Below, piece after piece: positions 1 through 9,766 of a stretch of DNA of 64,000 nt; position 1 is the first letter of the stretch, and each line of letters begins with the position of its first letter. The position numbers and the translations under genes were made by a program. The DNA is from Pseudomonas sp. Irchel s3f7 (GTDB lineage Bacteria > Pseudomonadota > Gammaproteobacteria > Pseudomonadales > Pseudomonadaceae), in the NCBI RefSeq assembly GCF_900187615.1, contig NZ_FYDO01000011.1, forward strand, positions 62,001 to 126,000, given 5' to 3'. The notes under the pieces are model-generated. The model worked only from the letters and a program-made list of their open reading frames with translations, ran no database searches and had not been told where the DNA came from.

Positions 1-1
1 G

Positions 2-2002
2 TACAACGCGCACAACGTCGACAATCCCCTGCGTTACAAGGTCGTATTGCTTTTTGACGCTCCAGAACAACTTTCGGACAAGAGCCTCTGGTTCCTTGAG
101 CGGCTCTGCGTGAACGGTCCACGCTGCGGTGTACTGCCCATCCTCGCGATTGACGGGCATCGCATGGAAGACCGGCGATATGAAAAATTTCGCACCACGC
201 TGGAAACATCGACCATGGGCACTGACGCACTGTTGCGTGGTGCTGACTACGGATGCAACGGGCTGTCGTTGACCTACCAGCCAGAACAATGGCTCGCGCA
301 AGACTTTTTGGCCGGATTCATCTCCACGGTTGCCGAGCATTACGCCGCGACGGCACGCTTGCGCAAATCAATGCCTGACCTCTGGACGAATTTCGGGAAA
401 GGCGCGACCACCCGCAGCGGCTTCAGTATTCCAATCGGATGGACGTCCGTCGGTGAGCAGGTGCCACTGATCCTGGGTGCAACGACCTCCGAGCATCACG
501 CACTGCTTGCAGGTAAAACGGGCTCTGGCAAGTCCAACCTGCTCCATGTGCTGATTCAAACGCTGTGCGAGAAATACTCGCCGGCAGAAGTTGATCTCTA
601 CTTGCTGGATTACAAAGAATCTACGGAATTCAATATCTATGCAGACCCACCACTTCCTCACGCCCGTTTGGTCGCCACGGAAAGCGATCCCGAATACGGC
701 GTAACGGTGCTGAGGCATCTCGTGGATGAGCTGGAAGAACGAGCGCGTATTTTCAAGAAAGCGGAAGTTCGTGATTTTGCTGAATACCGCGCGGCGAGCA
801 GCGAGCGACTACCACGGATTCTTTTGGTCGTAGATGAGTTCCAGGTTCTCTTTGCAGGGCAGCGCCAGGTCGCAGAGGCGGCAGAACAACTGCTCTCACA
901 GTTGTTAAAACAGGGCCGCTCATTCGGTATCCACATCCTGCTTGCGACGCAAACCCTGAAAGGCATTAATGCACTGTCAATCGCAAGCATAATTACCCAA
1001 CTGGGATGCCGTATCGCGCTGGCGTGCGGTCAGGAAGATTCCGCGATGATCCTCGGTGCAAACAACTGGGCGGCGGCTGAACTCAAGAGCCCTCCCGAGG
1101 GCATCATCAATAATGCCAACGGTGCGAAATCCGGCAATGTAAAGCTGCTGATTCCACTGGCAGAAAACACACTCTGCCGCGAACACATTGCAACATTGGC
1201 GGGATATGCGACACAGCATGGCATGGCCGGCAAGACGCGAATTTTCAGCGGAGCCAATCTGCCGCAGTTGCCTTCATCCAGTGAATATCAAACGATTTGC
1301 GGACAAGACGACACCCTGCTTTTAGGTGAGCGGCTGACATTCGATGCCCAAAGGCTGACGATCCCGCTCACCCGACGCTCAGCGTTCAATGTCCTGTTCA
1401 GCGGCTACAACGACCAAATTCACGACGGGTTGTTGGCCGCTACGCTTTGCAGCATTACGTTCCAAGACAGCTTCGATGAGATTGTCTATTTCAATGGGCG
1501 TGGTGTTGCACCAGGCGGTGGATTTTCCGCCGCAGCGCAGGCGCTCGGCGCACGTCTAAAGATGTTTGACGACATTGCCGCGCTACCACTGCAGGCGATA
1601 GCCGACGGTATCGGGACGCGCCGCGTCGCGTTGATCATCGATGGTCTCGACGCCGAGAAAGCACTTCATCCGTCATCCGCATTCAGAGCCCCCAAACCTG
1701 GTGACCCCCCTTCACCCGCTGACCTGCTGAAGCGCCTGGCTGAAGAAGGACCACGCAAGGGGATATTCGTATTTGCATTCGTTGACCGTTGGCAACGCTG
1801 CGCTGGTGCTTGCAAGGATCTCTTCGCATCTTTCGAGTTACGCGTGGCGTATTGCATGAACGAGGACGATGGGGGATCACTCGTGAGTGGTGGTATTGGC
1901 AAGTTCAAAGGCATCGAAAAGCCAAATCGCGCCGTTTTCGTCAACAGAATGACAAACGAAATCGCATGGTTCCGGCCCTACATTCAAAAGAACTCTCAAT
2001 GA
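2..2002 (+). CDS. FtsK/SpoIIIE-type DNA translocase ATPase, 5' end cut by window
   Basis: The frame is open to the left edge, so the N-terminus is missing; 666 residues are visible. A P-loop GKTGSGKS lies near nt 512-535 and a Walker B (LLVVDEF) near nt 823-842. Between them are FtsK-like signatures (LLDYKESTEF, then LPHARLVATES). These place it with FtsK/SpoIIIE/HerA hexameric ATPases that pump DNA or peptides. A second, degenerate nucleotide-binding-like half follows, as in EccC-type tandem ATPases. It is the first visible gene of a nine-gene plus-strand operon and overlaps the next gene by ATGA. No transmembrane segment is visible in this part, so cytosolic action on DNA is inferred. Family call is firm; role in the system is inference. 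Confidence 0.85.
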   Translation, partial: YNAHNVDNPLRYKVVLLFDAPEQLSDKSLWFLERLCVNGPRCGVLPILAIDGHRMEDRRYEKFRTTLETSTMGTDALLRGADYGCNGLSLTYQPEQWLAQDFLAGFISTVAEHYAATARLRKSMPDLWTNFGKGATTRSGFSIPIGWTSVGEQVPLILGATTSEHHALLAGKTGSGKSNLLHVLIQTLCEKYSPAEVDLYLLDYKESTEFNIYADPPLPHARLVATESDPEYGVTVLRHLVDELEERARIFKKAEVRDFAEYRAASSERLPRILLVVDEFQVLFAGQRQVAEAAEQLLSQLLKQGRSFGIHILLATQTLKGINALSIASIITQLGCRIALACGQEDSAMILGANNWAAAELKSPPEGIINNANGAKSGNVKLLIPLAENTLCREHIATLAGYATQHGMAGKTRIFSGANLPQLPSSSEYQTICGQDDTLLLGERLTFDAQRLTIPLTRRSAFNVLFSGYNDQIHDGLLAATLCSITFQDSFDEIVYFNGRGVAPGGGFSAAAQALGARLKMFDDIAALPLQAIADGIGTRRVALIIDGLDAEKALHPSSAFRAPKPGDPPSPADLLKRLAEEGPRKGIFVFAFVDRWQRCAGACKDLFASFELRVAYCMNEDDGGSLVSGGIGKFKGIEKPNRAVFVNRMTNEIAWFRPYIQKNSQ

Positions 2003-3792
2003 AAAAGTTTCTGCTCACTTGGTATGGCATCACGGATTTTCGCGCATCGTTAGGCTTTGAAAGCACAGACGGCCCAATCGCCGCGGCACTCGCTGCGCAG
2101 GACTATTCTGATGTCGTTGTTCTCTGCTACACACGGTCGGACGAGACAGACAGACAGAGTCTGGAGACCCAGGGCGCCTTCAACGTAGCGTTAGCATCAA
2201 TCCATGACTCGAATCAGCAAAAAGACTGGAAGTCGACCAGCGATTTCGTTTCCAGATTCGCCAATACTGCAGCAGCGCACGAACATTTCGTCCGCTGGTT
2301 AAACGGCAAGTTTCATACTGCCGGCAGTAGTCCGAAAATCAGCTTCAAGAGCGAAAAACTACGCGAACTCAACGACAGTGAGGGGATCTACGCTTGCGCT
2401 ATGCGGGCTCTGGATTCTGTTGCAAAAGCGGCCGGCGAGAAGCTTGTCACGCTCTATTTGAGCCCTGGTACCCCTGTGATGGCCTTTGTCTGGGCCTTGG
2501 CGGCACTAGGACATCCGAATCTCAAAAAGAGACTCCTCGTATCACCTGTTGTTGGAAAACCACCCGAAGCCATCACCTTACCCGTGGAATGGCTTGAACG
2601 GCATGGTGCAAGCCAGAGAGCGACACGCAACGCGGTAGACGGATTTGATGTGACATACCATCTGTTTGGCGAGCAGCGCATGCCGGCGTTGCTAGGCATC
2701 AGGCAGTTTTCATCAACCCGGCATATTTTCGTGAACTCGAATGATTTCCCCGCAGCCTGCATGCAGGCATTCATTCACGATGGAAACCTGGAGGAACTCG
2801 CCGTTGATCCCTGGGATGCCCACGACGCTCATGAAAAAATCATCGGTCATGCCAGGAGCCTGCCGGCAAACGCGCGAATTGGCGTCAACCTGACTGGCGG
2901 AACAAAATTGATGTTTGCCGGTGCGCTCTCGGCAGCCCGGGCGCTGGGCGCTGTTCCCTTTTACTTTGACAGTCGCAATCAGCGCGTGACGTTTGTGGAC
3001 AGTCTTCGCCGCGAAGCCATTAGACCCATTGATTCGGTCGAAGCATTTTTGCTCCTCAATGGGGATGGGCTGAAGTTATCGACGACTGGCGCGATGGAAG
3101 GGATATCGTCAAATCGCCGCCGTCTGACCGAAACGCTCTGGAAGTATCGAAGCAAGATCGCAAGTTGCTACAAAAAACTATGCGAACTCAATAACAACCA
3201 CGAAAAGCTGCGCAAAAGAGGAGCAGAACTCACGCCGTTCTCCGTTGAATGCAACGGCTTCCTTTTCGAGTTTGGACAAGACAATGTCGCATCGGTCGTT
3301 GGCTACGGACTGGATCTGCGTTTCAAGAATTGGGTTGATTTCGCAAAATACCTTTCCGGCGGATGGTTTGAGGAATACGTATATTTGCAATGCAAACCAT
3401 ACGAAGACAGGGGAATCATCAAAGATTTGCGTATCAATCTCACGCTGCAACTTGATGGTGAAAGCCAGGCAGGATCATCCACTGGGGATGCCCAGCATAA
3501 CGAACTCGATGTCACGTTCACGGATGGCCACTCTCTCTACATCGTGGAATGCAAGGCAGGAAATGTAACGCAGGAGCAAGTCATGAAGTTGCAGAACCTG
3601 GTTCGTTTCTACGGTGGCGTCGAGGGCCGTGGCATTGTCGCTTGCTGCTTCTCACCAAATTCGGAGTCGGTTCGAAAAAAAATCAAGGACGCACGATTGA
3701 CGCTCTGTTGCGCAGGAGCATTTTCCGAACAGTTGCGTGCGTTGATGAATGGCATCGAAGCACGCACCAAATCAATCGGGGAGTCCCTATGA
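1999..3792 (+). CDS. Tandem CARF-domain PD-(D/E)XK nuclease (RtcR-like CARF + DUF1887/Card1-like)
   Basis: The 597-residue protein starts at the ATG at 1999, which overlaps the upstream stop. Residues 1-200 resemble the RtcR-type CARF fold, ending in SPGTP (155-159). A second CARF-like unit carries NLTGGTKLM (297-305), the ligand-loop motif of DUF1887/Card1/Can2 proteins. The C-terminal part has a PD-(D/E)XK nuclease pattern: GGWFEE (454-459), NELD (501-504) and VECKAG (516-521). Card1/Can2 relatives are activated by cyclic oligoadenylates and cut DNA or RNA. Here there is no CRISPR array or Cas10 in view, so the ligand may be another cyclic nucleotide or an RNA 2',3'-cyclic end, as suggested for RtcR. 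Domain assignment is by motif reading; ligand is unknown. Confidence 0.75.
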   Translation: MKKFLLTWYGITDFRASLGFESTDGPIAAALAAQDYSDVVVLCYTRSDETDRQSLETQGAFNVALASIHDSNQQKDWKSTSDFVSRFANTAAAHEHFVRWLNGKFHTAGSSPKISFKSEKLRELNDSEGIYACAMRALDSVAKAAGEKLVTLYLSPGTPVMAFVWALAALGHPNLKKRLLVSPVVGKPPEAITLPVEWLERHGASQRATRNAVDGFDVTYHLFGEQRMPALLGIRQFSSTRHIFVNSNDFPAACMQAFIHDGNLEELAVDPWDAHDAHEKIIGHARSLPANARIGVNLTGGTKLMFAGALSAARALGAVPFYFDSRNQRVTFVDSLRREAIRPIDSVEAFLLLNGDGLKLSTTGAMEGISSNRRRLTETLWKYRSKIASCYKKLCELNNNHEKLRKRGAELTPFSVECNGFLFEFGQDNVASVVGYGLDLRFKNWVDFAKYLSGGWFEEYVYLQCKPYEDRGIIKDLRINLTLQLDGESQAGSSTGDAQHNELDVTFTDGHSLYIVECKAGNVTQEQVMKLQNLVRFYGGVEGRGIVACCFSPNSESVRKKIKDARLTLCCAGAFSEQLRALMNGIEARTKSIGESL

Positions 3793-4259
3793 GGCTCTAC
3801 CTGGTTTGTGATACCTCCGGCAGCATGAGGGACGGGGGCAAGCCGTTCATCATGAGAACAACCGTCATGGCTATCGCCCAATGGGTGCGCTTGGGATATG
3901 GAAACGCACAAATCAGGTTGTGCGCGTGGGCATCCGAAGCATGCCTCGTCCCTGATTGGAGCGAAAAGCAAGAGTACCCGGCACAACTGCTCGATTGCCA
4001 AGGAACTTCAAATTGGAAGGCCTTGATTCAGTTGCTTGGGGAACAGCCCGACGGCAAGGTTTTGCTGTTTTCTGATGGGTTTTGGTCGCGGGCCGATGCG
4101 AGGTTATTCAAGCAATGGAAGGAGTTCCTGCCGCCGGATGCACTGCGCATTGTCAAAACGGGCGCCGATGCCAATCCACAACTCAAAGGGCCGGATGTTT
4201 TTGCAGCTGAAGATTTATTCGCCGTACTGGACGGTTGGCTGGAAGCCAATTCAGCATGA
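3789..4259 (+). CDS. TerY-like von Willebrand factor A domain protein
   Basis: A compact 156-residue VWA protein. The metal-ion-dependent adhesion site DxSxS is at residues 8-12 (DTSGS), a Thr sits in GTSNW, and the third MIDAS Asp is in FSDGF. There is no signal peptide or membrane segment, so it is cytosolic. TerY-type VWA proteins are known partners of a PP2C phosphatase and a Ser/Thr kinase (the TerY-P triad of Anantharaman, Iyer and Aravind), and exactly those two genes follow. The start at 3789 gives an ATGA overlap with the CARF gene; a longer upstream reading frame exists but would overlap it extensively. Probably a metal-dependent scaffold whose binding is set by phosphorylation. Confidence 0.88.
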   Translation: MRLYLVCDTSGSMRDGGKPFIMRTTVMAIAQWVRLGYGNAQIRLCAWASEACLVPDWSEKQEYPAQLLDCQGTSNWKALIQLLGEQPDGKVLLFSDGFWSRADARLFKQWKEFLPPDALRIVKTGADANPQLKGPDVFAAEDLFAVLDGWLEANSA

Positions 4260-4975
4260 CGCTTTGGAAGAGTTTTGGCTCAAGTGTCCAAGGCCCAGGG
4301 CATGTAGTTACAGGTACCACCAACCAGGACGCATGGGGATCGTTCCACCACGCATGGGGGGACGGCATTGTTGTTTCCGACGGTCTCGGCTCAAAGCCGT
4401 TTTCCAACTTCGGAAGCGATGCCGCCTGTCTGGCAGTGAAGTATGCGGCTCGCGCCTGTCGTGACAAATCTGAAATGGACCACGACCTCCTGTTCCAGCG
4501 CATCACATCCAATTGGTTAACCCTTGTCAGGCCACTTGCACCACGCGATTGCGCAGCCACTTGCCTGTTCGCGTTCCGGCTTGGAAATGGCGTAATCCAC
4601 CTGGGAATGCTCGGCGATGGCCTGGTTGCCGCAGTCAGATCCAATGGCTCTGTCGTGTCTCTGTCCGAGGATAAATCACAGGGTTTTTCAAACATCACTG
4701 CTGCACTCTCGCCGAATGTTTGCGCGAAAGACTGGCGGCATGCATCGCTGCCAGAGGAAGACTGCGCGGCCATCCTGCTCTGCACCGATGGCGTGGCGGA
4801 CGATCTGGAGGATGTCGACGGGTTCGTGAGGGGCGTTATCGAAGCACACCGGCCCCTTGCCGCCATAAGCGCCAACCGACGTATCCACGAGATGCTCGAA
4901 AACTGGCCGACGCCAAAGCACAGCGACGACAAGACTATCGCCTGCCTTTGCCGCGAGGAGATCACGAATGGATAA
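4256..4975 (+). CDS. PP2C-family protein phosphatase (TerY-P triad)
   Basis: A 239-residue PP2C-like phosphatase starting at the ATG at 4256, which overlaps the VWA stop. Metal-binding signatures are present: NQDAW (23-27), SDGLGS (41-46), LGDG near 119-122, TDGVADDL (177-184) and SDDKT (223-227). These Asp residues bind the two Mn/Mg ions that activate water for phospho-Ser/Thr hydrolysis. All appear intact, so it is probably active. It overlaps the kinase gene by 8 bp, so the two opposing activities are likely made in a fixed ratio. Its probable substrates are the kinase, the VWA protein or neighbouring ATPases; this is inferred from gene order only. Confidence 0.9.
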   Translation: MTLWKSFGSSVQGPGHVVTGTTNQDAWGSFHHAWGDGIVVSDGLGSKPFSNFGSDAACLAVKYAARACRDKSEMDHDLLFQRITSNWLTLVRPLAPRDCAATCLFAFRLGNGVIHLGMLGDGLVAAVRSNGSVVSLSEDKSQGFSNITAALSPNVCAKDWRHASLPEEDCAAILLCTDGVADDLEDVDGFVRGVIEAHRPLAAISANRRIHEMLENWPTPKHSDDKTIACLCREEITNG

Positions 4976-6311
4976 ATCCGAAGAACTGAAGCATTCAAAG
5001 CCGCTTTGCGATGAATACGGCAATCAGCACTACCTGGCCGAAGAGCTCGCCAGAGGAGGACAGGGCGTAGTGTTTCGCACCAGGGATGCTGATTTGGCGA
5101 TCAAGCAGCCAATCGATAAATCGGGCGGCCTGGACAAAGATGCCAACCTGCTTGAACGCTTCAAGAACATCCGCCTGCTGCCCATGCCTTCGCGCATTCC
5201 TGTTTCCCTGCCGCTAGCCATTCTGCGCGACGAGCCGGGTTATGTGATGCGCCTTTTGAACGGGATGCAACCGTTTGGCGTTTTCGAACACGATGGCAGG
5301 ACGAAGAAGCCGCAGGAAGATTGCAATCCTGTACTCCCCGAGTGGCTTGCAAAAATTACGGACAAAGAGATGGCGTTGCGGCTCTTGCATTATGCCAAAA
5401 CGGGCTCAACCCGCCGCCGCTTGTTCGCTCTCTCCAAATGCGCATCCATCCTCGCCCGCCTCCACAGCGCAGGGTTAGTGTATGGCGACATTTCGACGAA
5501 CAATGCGTTTATCGCAGACGGCTTAAGCGATGTCTGGCTCATTGACGCCGACAATATGCGCTTTGAAATGCCCGACGGCGGCACTTCTGTCTATACGCCA
5601 GGCTACGGCGCGCCAGAAGTGGTGCGTGAAACTGACTCCTCGCGCCCGCGCTCGGATTGCTGGGCCTTTACAGTGATGGCATTCAAGACATTAGCTCTGT
5701 GCCACCCATTTATCGGCAAGAAAGTGCTGGAGCCAGACGAAGACGAAGGTGGCTGGGACACCGAGCCGGTTGCAGACGCCTCCCCCGCCGATTTGGACGA
5801 GAAGGCCTACGCCGGTTATTTGCCTTTTATTGATGACGACGATGACGATTCAAACCAGGGCGTTGGTGGCCTGCCCCGCGTGTTGGTAACGACGCCGGGT
5901 CTGCGCCGGCTTTTCCAGGAAACTTTCTGCGGCGGAAAAGAGCAGCCGCACCGCCGTCCGGCGATGGCGTTCTGGGCACTGGAATTGAAGAAGGCATTCG
6001 ACCTATCGCTGCAATGCCATGCGTGCAGCATGAGCTACTTTGTCGATGACCATACTCAATGCCCTTACTGCCATGTCGCACGCGCTTCCTTCATCCGCGC
6101 CATAACTCCGCGCGGGAATATGGTGATTCCCGGCAGTGCCACAGAGTTCGCGCTCCCAAACCGGCTTTTTCACCCGTTTTCATTCGAGCATGACGACGCG
6201 CAAGAATACGAAGCAGTTCTGGACTTTAAAGCGAAAACCGCATTCCCCGCACGAGGCACGAAGACGTTCCCCGACACGCTGGCTTTCGAGTTTGTAGGAG
6301 GAACGAAATGA
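4968..6311 (+). CDS. Ser/Thr protein kinase with C-terminal zinc ribbon (TerY-P triad)
   Basis: A 447-residue kinase. It has a glycine loop GGQGVV (30-35), the ATP-anchoring AIK (Lys46), a catalytic loop YGDISTNN (Asp174, Asn179), a metal-binding LIDAD (Asp193) in place of the usual DFG, and GYGAPE (212-217) in place of APE. An acidic, low-complexity insert (EPDEDEGG, later DDDDD) follows the lobe. Near residues 347-371 a CxxC...CxxC pair (QCHAC, QCPYC) forms a zinc ribbon. No membrane segment is seen. The Y(G)D-loop variant and zinc ribbon are usual for kinases of TerY-P loci. It overlaps the helicase gene by ATGA. Kinase function is well supported; target unknown. Confidence 0.88.
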   Translation: MDKSEELKHSKPLCDEYGNQHYLAEELARGGQGVVFRTRDADLAIKQPIDKSGGLDKDANLLERFKNIRLLPMPSRIPVSLPLAILRDEPGYVMRLLNGMQPFGVFEHDGRTKKPQEDCNPVLPEWLAKITDKEMALRLLHYAKTGSTRRRLFALSKCASILARLHSAGLVYGDISTNNAFIADGLSDVWLIDADNMRFEMPDGGTSVYTPGYGAPEVVRETDSSRPRSDCWAFTVMAFKTLALCHPFIGKKVLEPDEDEGGWDTEPVADASPADLDEKAYAGYLPFIDDDDDDSNQGVGGLPRVLVTTPGLRRLFQETFCGGKEQPHRRPAMAFWALELKKAFDLSLQCHACSMSYFVDDHTQCPYCHVARASFIRAITPRGNMVIPGSATEFALPNRLFHPFSFEHDDAQEYEAVLDFKAKTAFPARGTKTFPDTLAFEFVGGTK

Positions 6312-9300
6312 AGTTTCAAGAAATCCCGGCCGATATCTTCACCATCCGCATCAAGCGGACTGACAACACAACGGATACCTTGCCAGAGCAACCTGTCTTT
6401 TCGATTGAGAGCAGTCCGTTGCGACCCGAGGAATTTGAACTTCGCCTCAAACAGGCGCTTATCTGCGTTCGAACCGTGCATGCCATTGACACCCGTCGCC
6501 TCAACGCAGAACTCGCCAGCGGTCGCGCCATGCTTGCTCAACTGGTCAATTTCGCAGCTGACGGCAGCATGGAACTGCAAATCGCCTTCTTCACGGGCGA
6601 GTGCCTTGAGATGGGTGAAGTCGAAATCGGCGTGGACGAACATGTGGAAATCAAGATTTCGAAGATTGAGCCTCGCAGGGGTGAACTAAAGGGAACGCGT
6701 CTTTACGAGCGGCTTGTTGAACATTGCTGTTTCCGACAAGACGAGAGCGAATTCTTCTTTCTGACTGCCGGCCCGGCAATTGATGAAGCATTGACGCCAG
6801 AAAAAGCCCGAAAGCAGGCTGAAGACCATGACGACGGAACCGAAACCCAGGAAACGGCAATTGATGCCGAGTCGAATGCGGTTCCTAACAATGTAACGCA
6901 CACCGCAAACATACGGCCGACCCGCAACAACTCCTTCTGCATCACCGGCGCGGGCATTCGCTTTGTCGCCACTGAGACCTCGTTGCCAGAGGGCAAATCC
7001 ATCTTCATGACCTCACGCCTGACCGAAATCAGACGTCGAACCGATCGTGCATTGCGCTTGGTGAAGGGCACACTGCGCTTTACTGACTGGACGCAGGCCG
7101 GCCAGATTCGAATCCTCGCACAAGCACAACTGACCGCGCTGACCCAGGACGATGTCAGTTATCTGAAAAAATGGGACGAGTTTGGTGATCTGGAAGGCGA
7201 GTTACTGCTCAAAAGAGCCCGGGTCGTCGGTGCCTTGCAGTTTTCCAATATGGCTCCAAAAAGAGATGGAACAGTTTCTGTTCGTATTTCCCAAGCCAGC
7301 GATGCTGCCTTGAGTGCATTGGCAGGGGGGGTGGTGCCCGAAGTCAAGATGATTGACGAACTACCCGATTACCTGAGAGACGAATCCCTGCGTTTCAAGG
7401 ATTTCGCGAGCGGAATCGAACGAGCCATGGAGAACGAAAAACCTGCCCAACGCAATGAGCGACAAGACGCGAAGGCGAAGGTGAAGACGAATTTCGAGGT
7501 ATCTGATTTTGACAAGGAATCAAGGACGCTCACGCTCAAGGCTGAAACATTGCCGGGGGAATCAGGCACGCTCATTCTTTCGTTGGCAGGCGAAATTGCT
7601 CAGATCAAGCGCCGGTTATCCGCTCGCCGCTCGATCCTGGAAGGCCGCGCAGCCAACCCCCAGCTTGGGCTGCTGATTGAAGAAAAAGCGACAATCGCAC
7701 CAACACGCAAGCCACCGGAAATCGCGCCACTGACAGCATTTGTTCGTAATAAAGTGTTCAAAAATCAGCCGACGGAGAAACAGCTGGACGCGATCAAGTA
7801 CGCATTGGAAACACCGGATATTGCACTTATCCAGGGCCCACCCGGCACGGGCAAGACCACAGTCATCGCGGCGATTCTCGAACGGCTGAACGAGATGGCA
7901 GATAAGCGTGGCGCGAACGTCAAAGGCCAGGTTCTGCTGACAGGTTTCCAGCATGATGCGGTCGAAAACATGATTGAGCGATTGTCGCTCAACAGTATTC
8001 CCGTTCCGAAGTTTGGCAAGCGCTCCAACACGCAGGTAGACGGCTCCAGCCTCTTTGAGAAGCGGCTGGACGAATGGTGCGCAACACTCGCGACTGAATT
8101 GCGCGAGCGAAATCCGCGGATTGCCGACATTGAGCAGGAAATGGAAATCAAGCATCTGTGCCTGCAATACATTCAGACCCCGACGCGCGCGCTGGGCGCG
8201 CGTCTCGCCGGGGAAATCGCATCACTTGGCGTAGCGATTATCGGTGAAGAGTACGCGCGACGTGCCGTAAATCTCAAAAACAAGATGTGCCTTGAAGAAA
8301 AGCTCAATGACGACACCAACCAGTTGCTCGGCGCCGTGCGTCGTCTGCGTTGTCATGCGCAAAGCTTCGCAGATGACGGGGCTGAGCGAGCGGCTGATGC
8401 ACTGAATGATCTGCATGAGCTACTTGAAAAGAAGGACCGCGATTTACTGGACAACGCCAGCCTGTGGCGCAACGAAGATGGGCCCCCGTCATTCCTGAAG
8501 GAGTTGACGGTACTGAAGAAGACACTTCTTGCCCGTTTCACCGCTCCTCCGGTCTTTCGTGTAGAGAAGCAAAACGATGAAGTCGTAACGCTGGCAATGC
8601 GCGCTATCGAACGCATCAAGGCTGCAGGTCACTCCGCCAGGGACAAGAAGTCTGTCGCGCTTGCCGAGTTTCTGGCCGAACTTGAAAGCAACCCTTTCGC
8701 TATGTTGAACGCGGTGTCTGAGTACAGTTTCGCGTTCGCTGCCACCTGTCAGCAAAGCGTGAATCGAGGGATGCAGATCCAGAAAGGCATCAAAGGGGGT
8801 GATGCCAATCAGAACCAGCAACGGATGGAATACGAGTATGTGATTGTCGATGAGGCCGCGCGTGTCTCGCCTCGCGACCTCATGGTACCGATGGCCCAAG
8901 GCAAGCGCATTATCCTCGTCGGCGACCACCGTCAATTACCTCACATTATTGACGACGAAGTTGCTCGTCAGATGGAGGCAGGCGAAACAGAGCTGCAAGA
9001 GTCGGACTGGCTCAAAAAGTCGATGTTCCAGTATCTGTTTTCAGAGCGTTTGAAAACGCTTGAGGACAACGACGGCATTACCCGCCGCGTTACGCTGGAC
9101 AAGCAATACCGCATGCATGAACTGCTGGGCGACTTCATCAGCCGTAACTTCTATGAACGTTTCGCCCCATCGGAGAGATTTGGCTCTGGTCGGCCCGCAA
9201 GCGATTTTGTTCATAATCTCCCTGACACGGATGGCAAACACGCTGCCTGGCTGGAGGTACCTGTCGACAAAGGCAAGCATCAACGTAGCGGAACCAGTTG

Positions 9301-9766
9301 GATACGCCCTGCGGAGGCGACCGTCATCGTTCGCCAGTTAAAGAAGTGGATGGATTGCGAAGCCGGCAAGGATCTGACGTTCGGCGTCATTTCGTTTTAC
9401 AAGGCGCAGTCTGAGCTCATCAGCAAGCAACTCGGCGCGATCGCGGACAACGACAAGAAAATTCGTATCGGCACGGTGGACTCCTTCCAGGGCATGGAAT
9501 TCGATGTCGTCTTTCTGTCAACGGTGAGGACATTGCCACAGCACTGGAAGCCCGAAGACGATGACCGCGAGAAACAGGCACGAACGCTGTTTGGTCACCT
9601 CTGCCTCTATAACCGCCTGAATGTTTCGATGAGCCGCCAGAAAAAACTGCTGGTGGTGGTGGGCGATTCAGGTTTGCTGAATGGAGAGCTTGCCGCGGAT
9701 TTTGTTCCGGGTCTGGTTGATTTCCACAAACTCTGCCAGGAACACGGAGTCATGCTGAAATGTTGA
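6308..9766 (+). CDS. Large UPF1-like superfamily 1 helicase
   Basis: An 1152-residue protein with the SF1 helicase core in its C-terminal 650 residues. Motif I is GPPGTGKTT (from residue 510), motif II is VDEAA (Asp848), motif III GDHRQLP, motif IV-like QYRMH, motif V TVDSFQG, and motif VI NVSMSRQ. This set is typical of the UPF1/Dna2 branch. The first 450 residues match no fold I recognise and may bind nucleic acid or partners. A helical insert between motifs I and II (about residues 580-800) is also usual in this branch. It overlaps the kinase gene upstream (4 bp) and the next gene (7 bp). Likely unwinds or remodels RNA or DNA in the operon's pathway. Confidence 0.88.
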   Translation: MKFQEIPADIFTIRIKRTDNTTDTLPEQPVFSIESSPLRPEEFELRLKQALICVRTVHAIDTRRLNAELASGRAMLAQLVNFAADGSMELQIAFFTGECLEMGEVEIGVDEHVEIKISKIEPRRGELKGTRLYERLVEHCCFRQDESEFFFLTAGPAIDEALTPEKARKQAEDHDDGTETQETAIDAESNAVPNNVTHTANIRPTRNNSFCITGAGIRFVATETSLPEGKSIFMTSRLTEIRRRTDRALRLVKGTLRFTDWTQAGQIRILAQAQLTALTQDDVSYLKKWDEFGDLEGELLLKRARVVGALQFSNMAPKRDGTVSVRISQASDAALSALAGGVVPEVKMIDELPDYLRDESLRFKDFASGIERAMENEKPAQRNERQDAKAKVKTNFEVSDFDKESRTLTLKAETLPGESGTLILSLAGEIAQIKRRLSARRSILEGRAANPQLGLLIEEKATIAPTRKPPEIAPLTAFVRNKVFKNQPTEKQLDAIKYALETPDIALIQGPPGTGKTTVIAAILERLNEMADKRGANVKGQVLLTGFQHDAVENMIERLSLNSIPVPKFGKRSNTQVDGSSLFEKRLDEWCATLATELRERNPRIADIEQEMEIKHLCLQYIQTPTRALGARLAGEIASLGVAIIGEEYARRAVNLKNKMCLEEKLNDDTNQLLGAVRRLRCHAQSFADDGAERAADALNDLHELLEKKDRDLLDNASLWRNEDGPPSFLKELTVLKKTLLARFTAPPVFRVEKQNDEVVTLAMRAIERIKAAGHSARDKKSVALAEFLAELESNPFAMLNAVSEYSFAFAATCQQSVNRGMQIQKGIKGGDANQNQQRMEYEYVIVDEAARVSPRDLMVPMAQGKRIILVGDHRQLPHIIDDEVARQMEAGETELQESDWLKKSMFQYLFSERLKTLEDNDGITRRVTLDKQYRMHELLGDFISRNFYERFAPSERFGSGRPASDFVHNLPDTDGKHAAWLEVPVDKGKHQRSGTSWIRPAEATVIVRQLKKWMDCEAGKDLTFGVISFYKAQSELISKQLGAIADNDKKIRIGTVDSFQGMEFDVVFLSTVRTLPQHWKPEDDDREKQARTLFGHLCLYNRLNVSMSRQKKLLVVVGDSGLLNGELAADFVPGLVDFHKLCQEHGVMLKC

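Noticed and set aside
1789..1998. Longer start for the CARF nuclease
   Set aside because: The extra 70 codons overlap the FtsK gene out of frame and are shadow sequence; the ATG at 1999 gives the common ATGA overlap.
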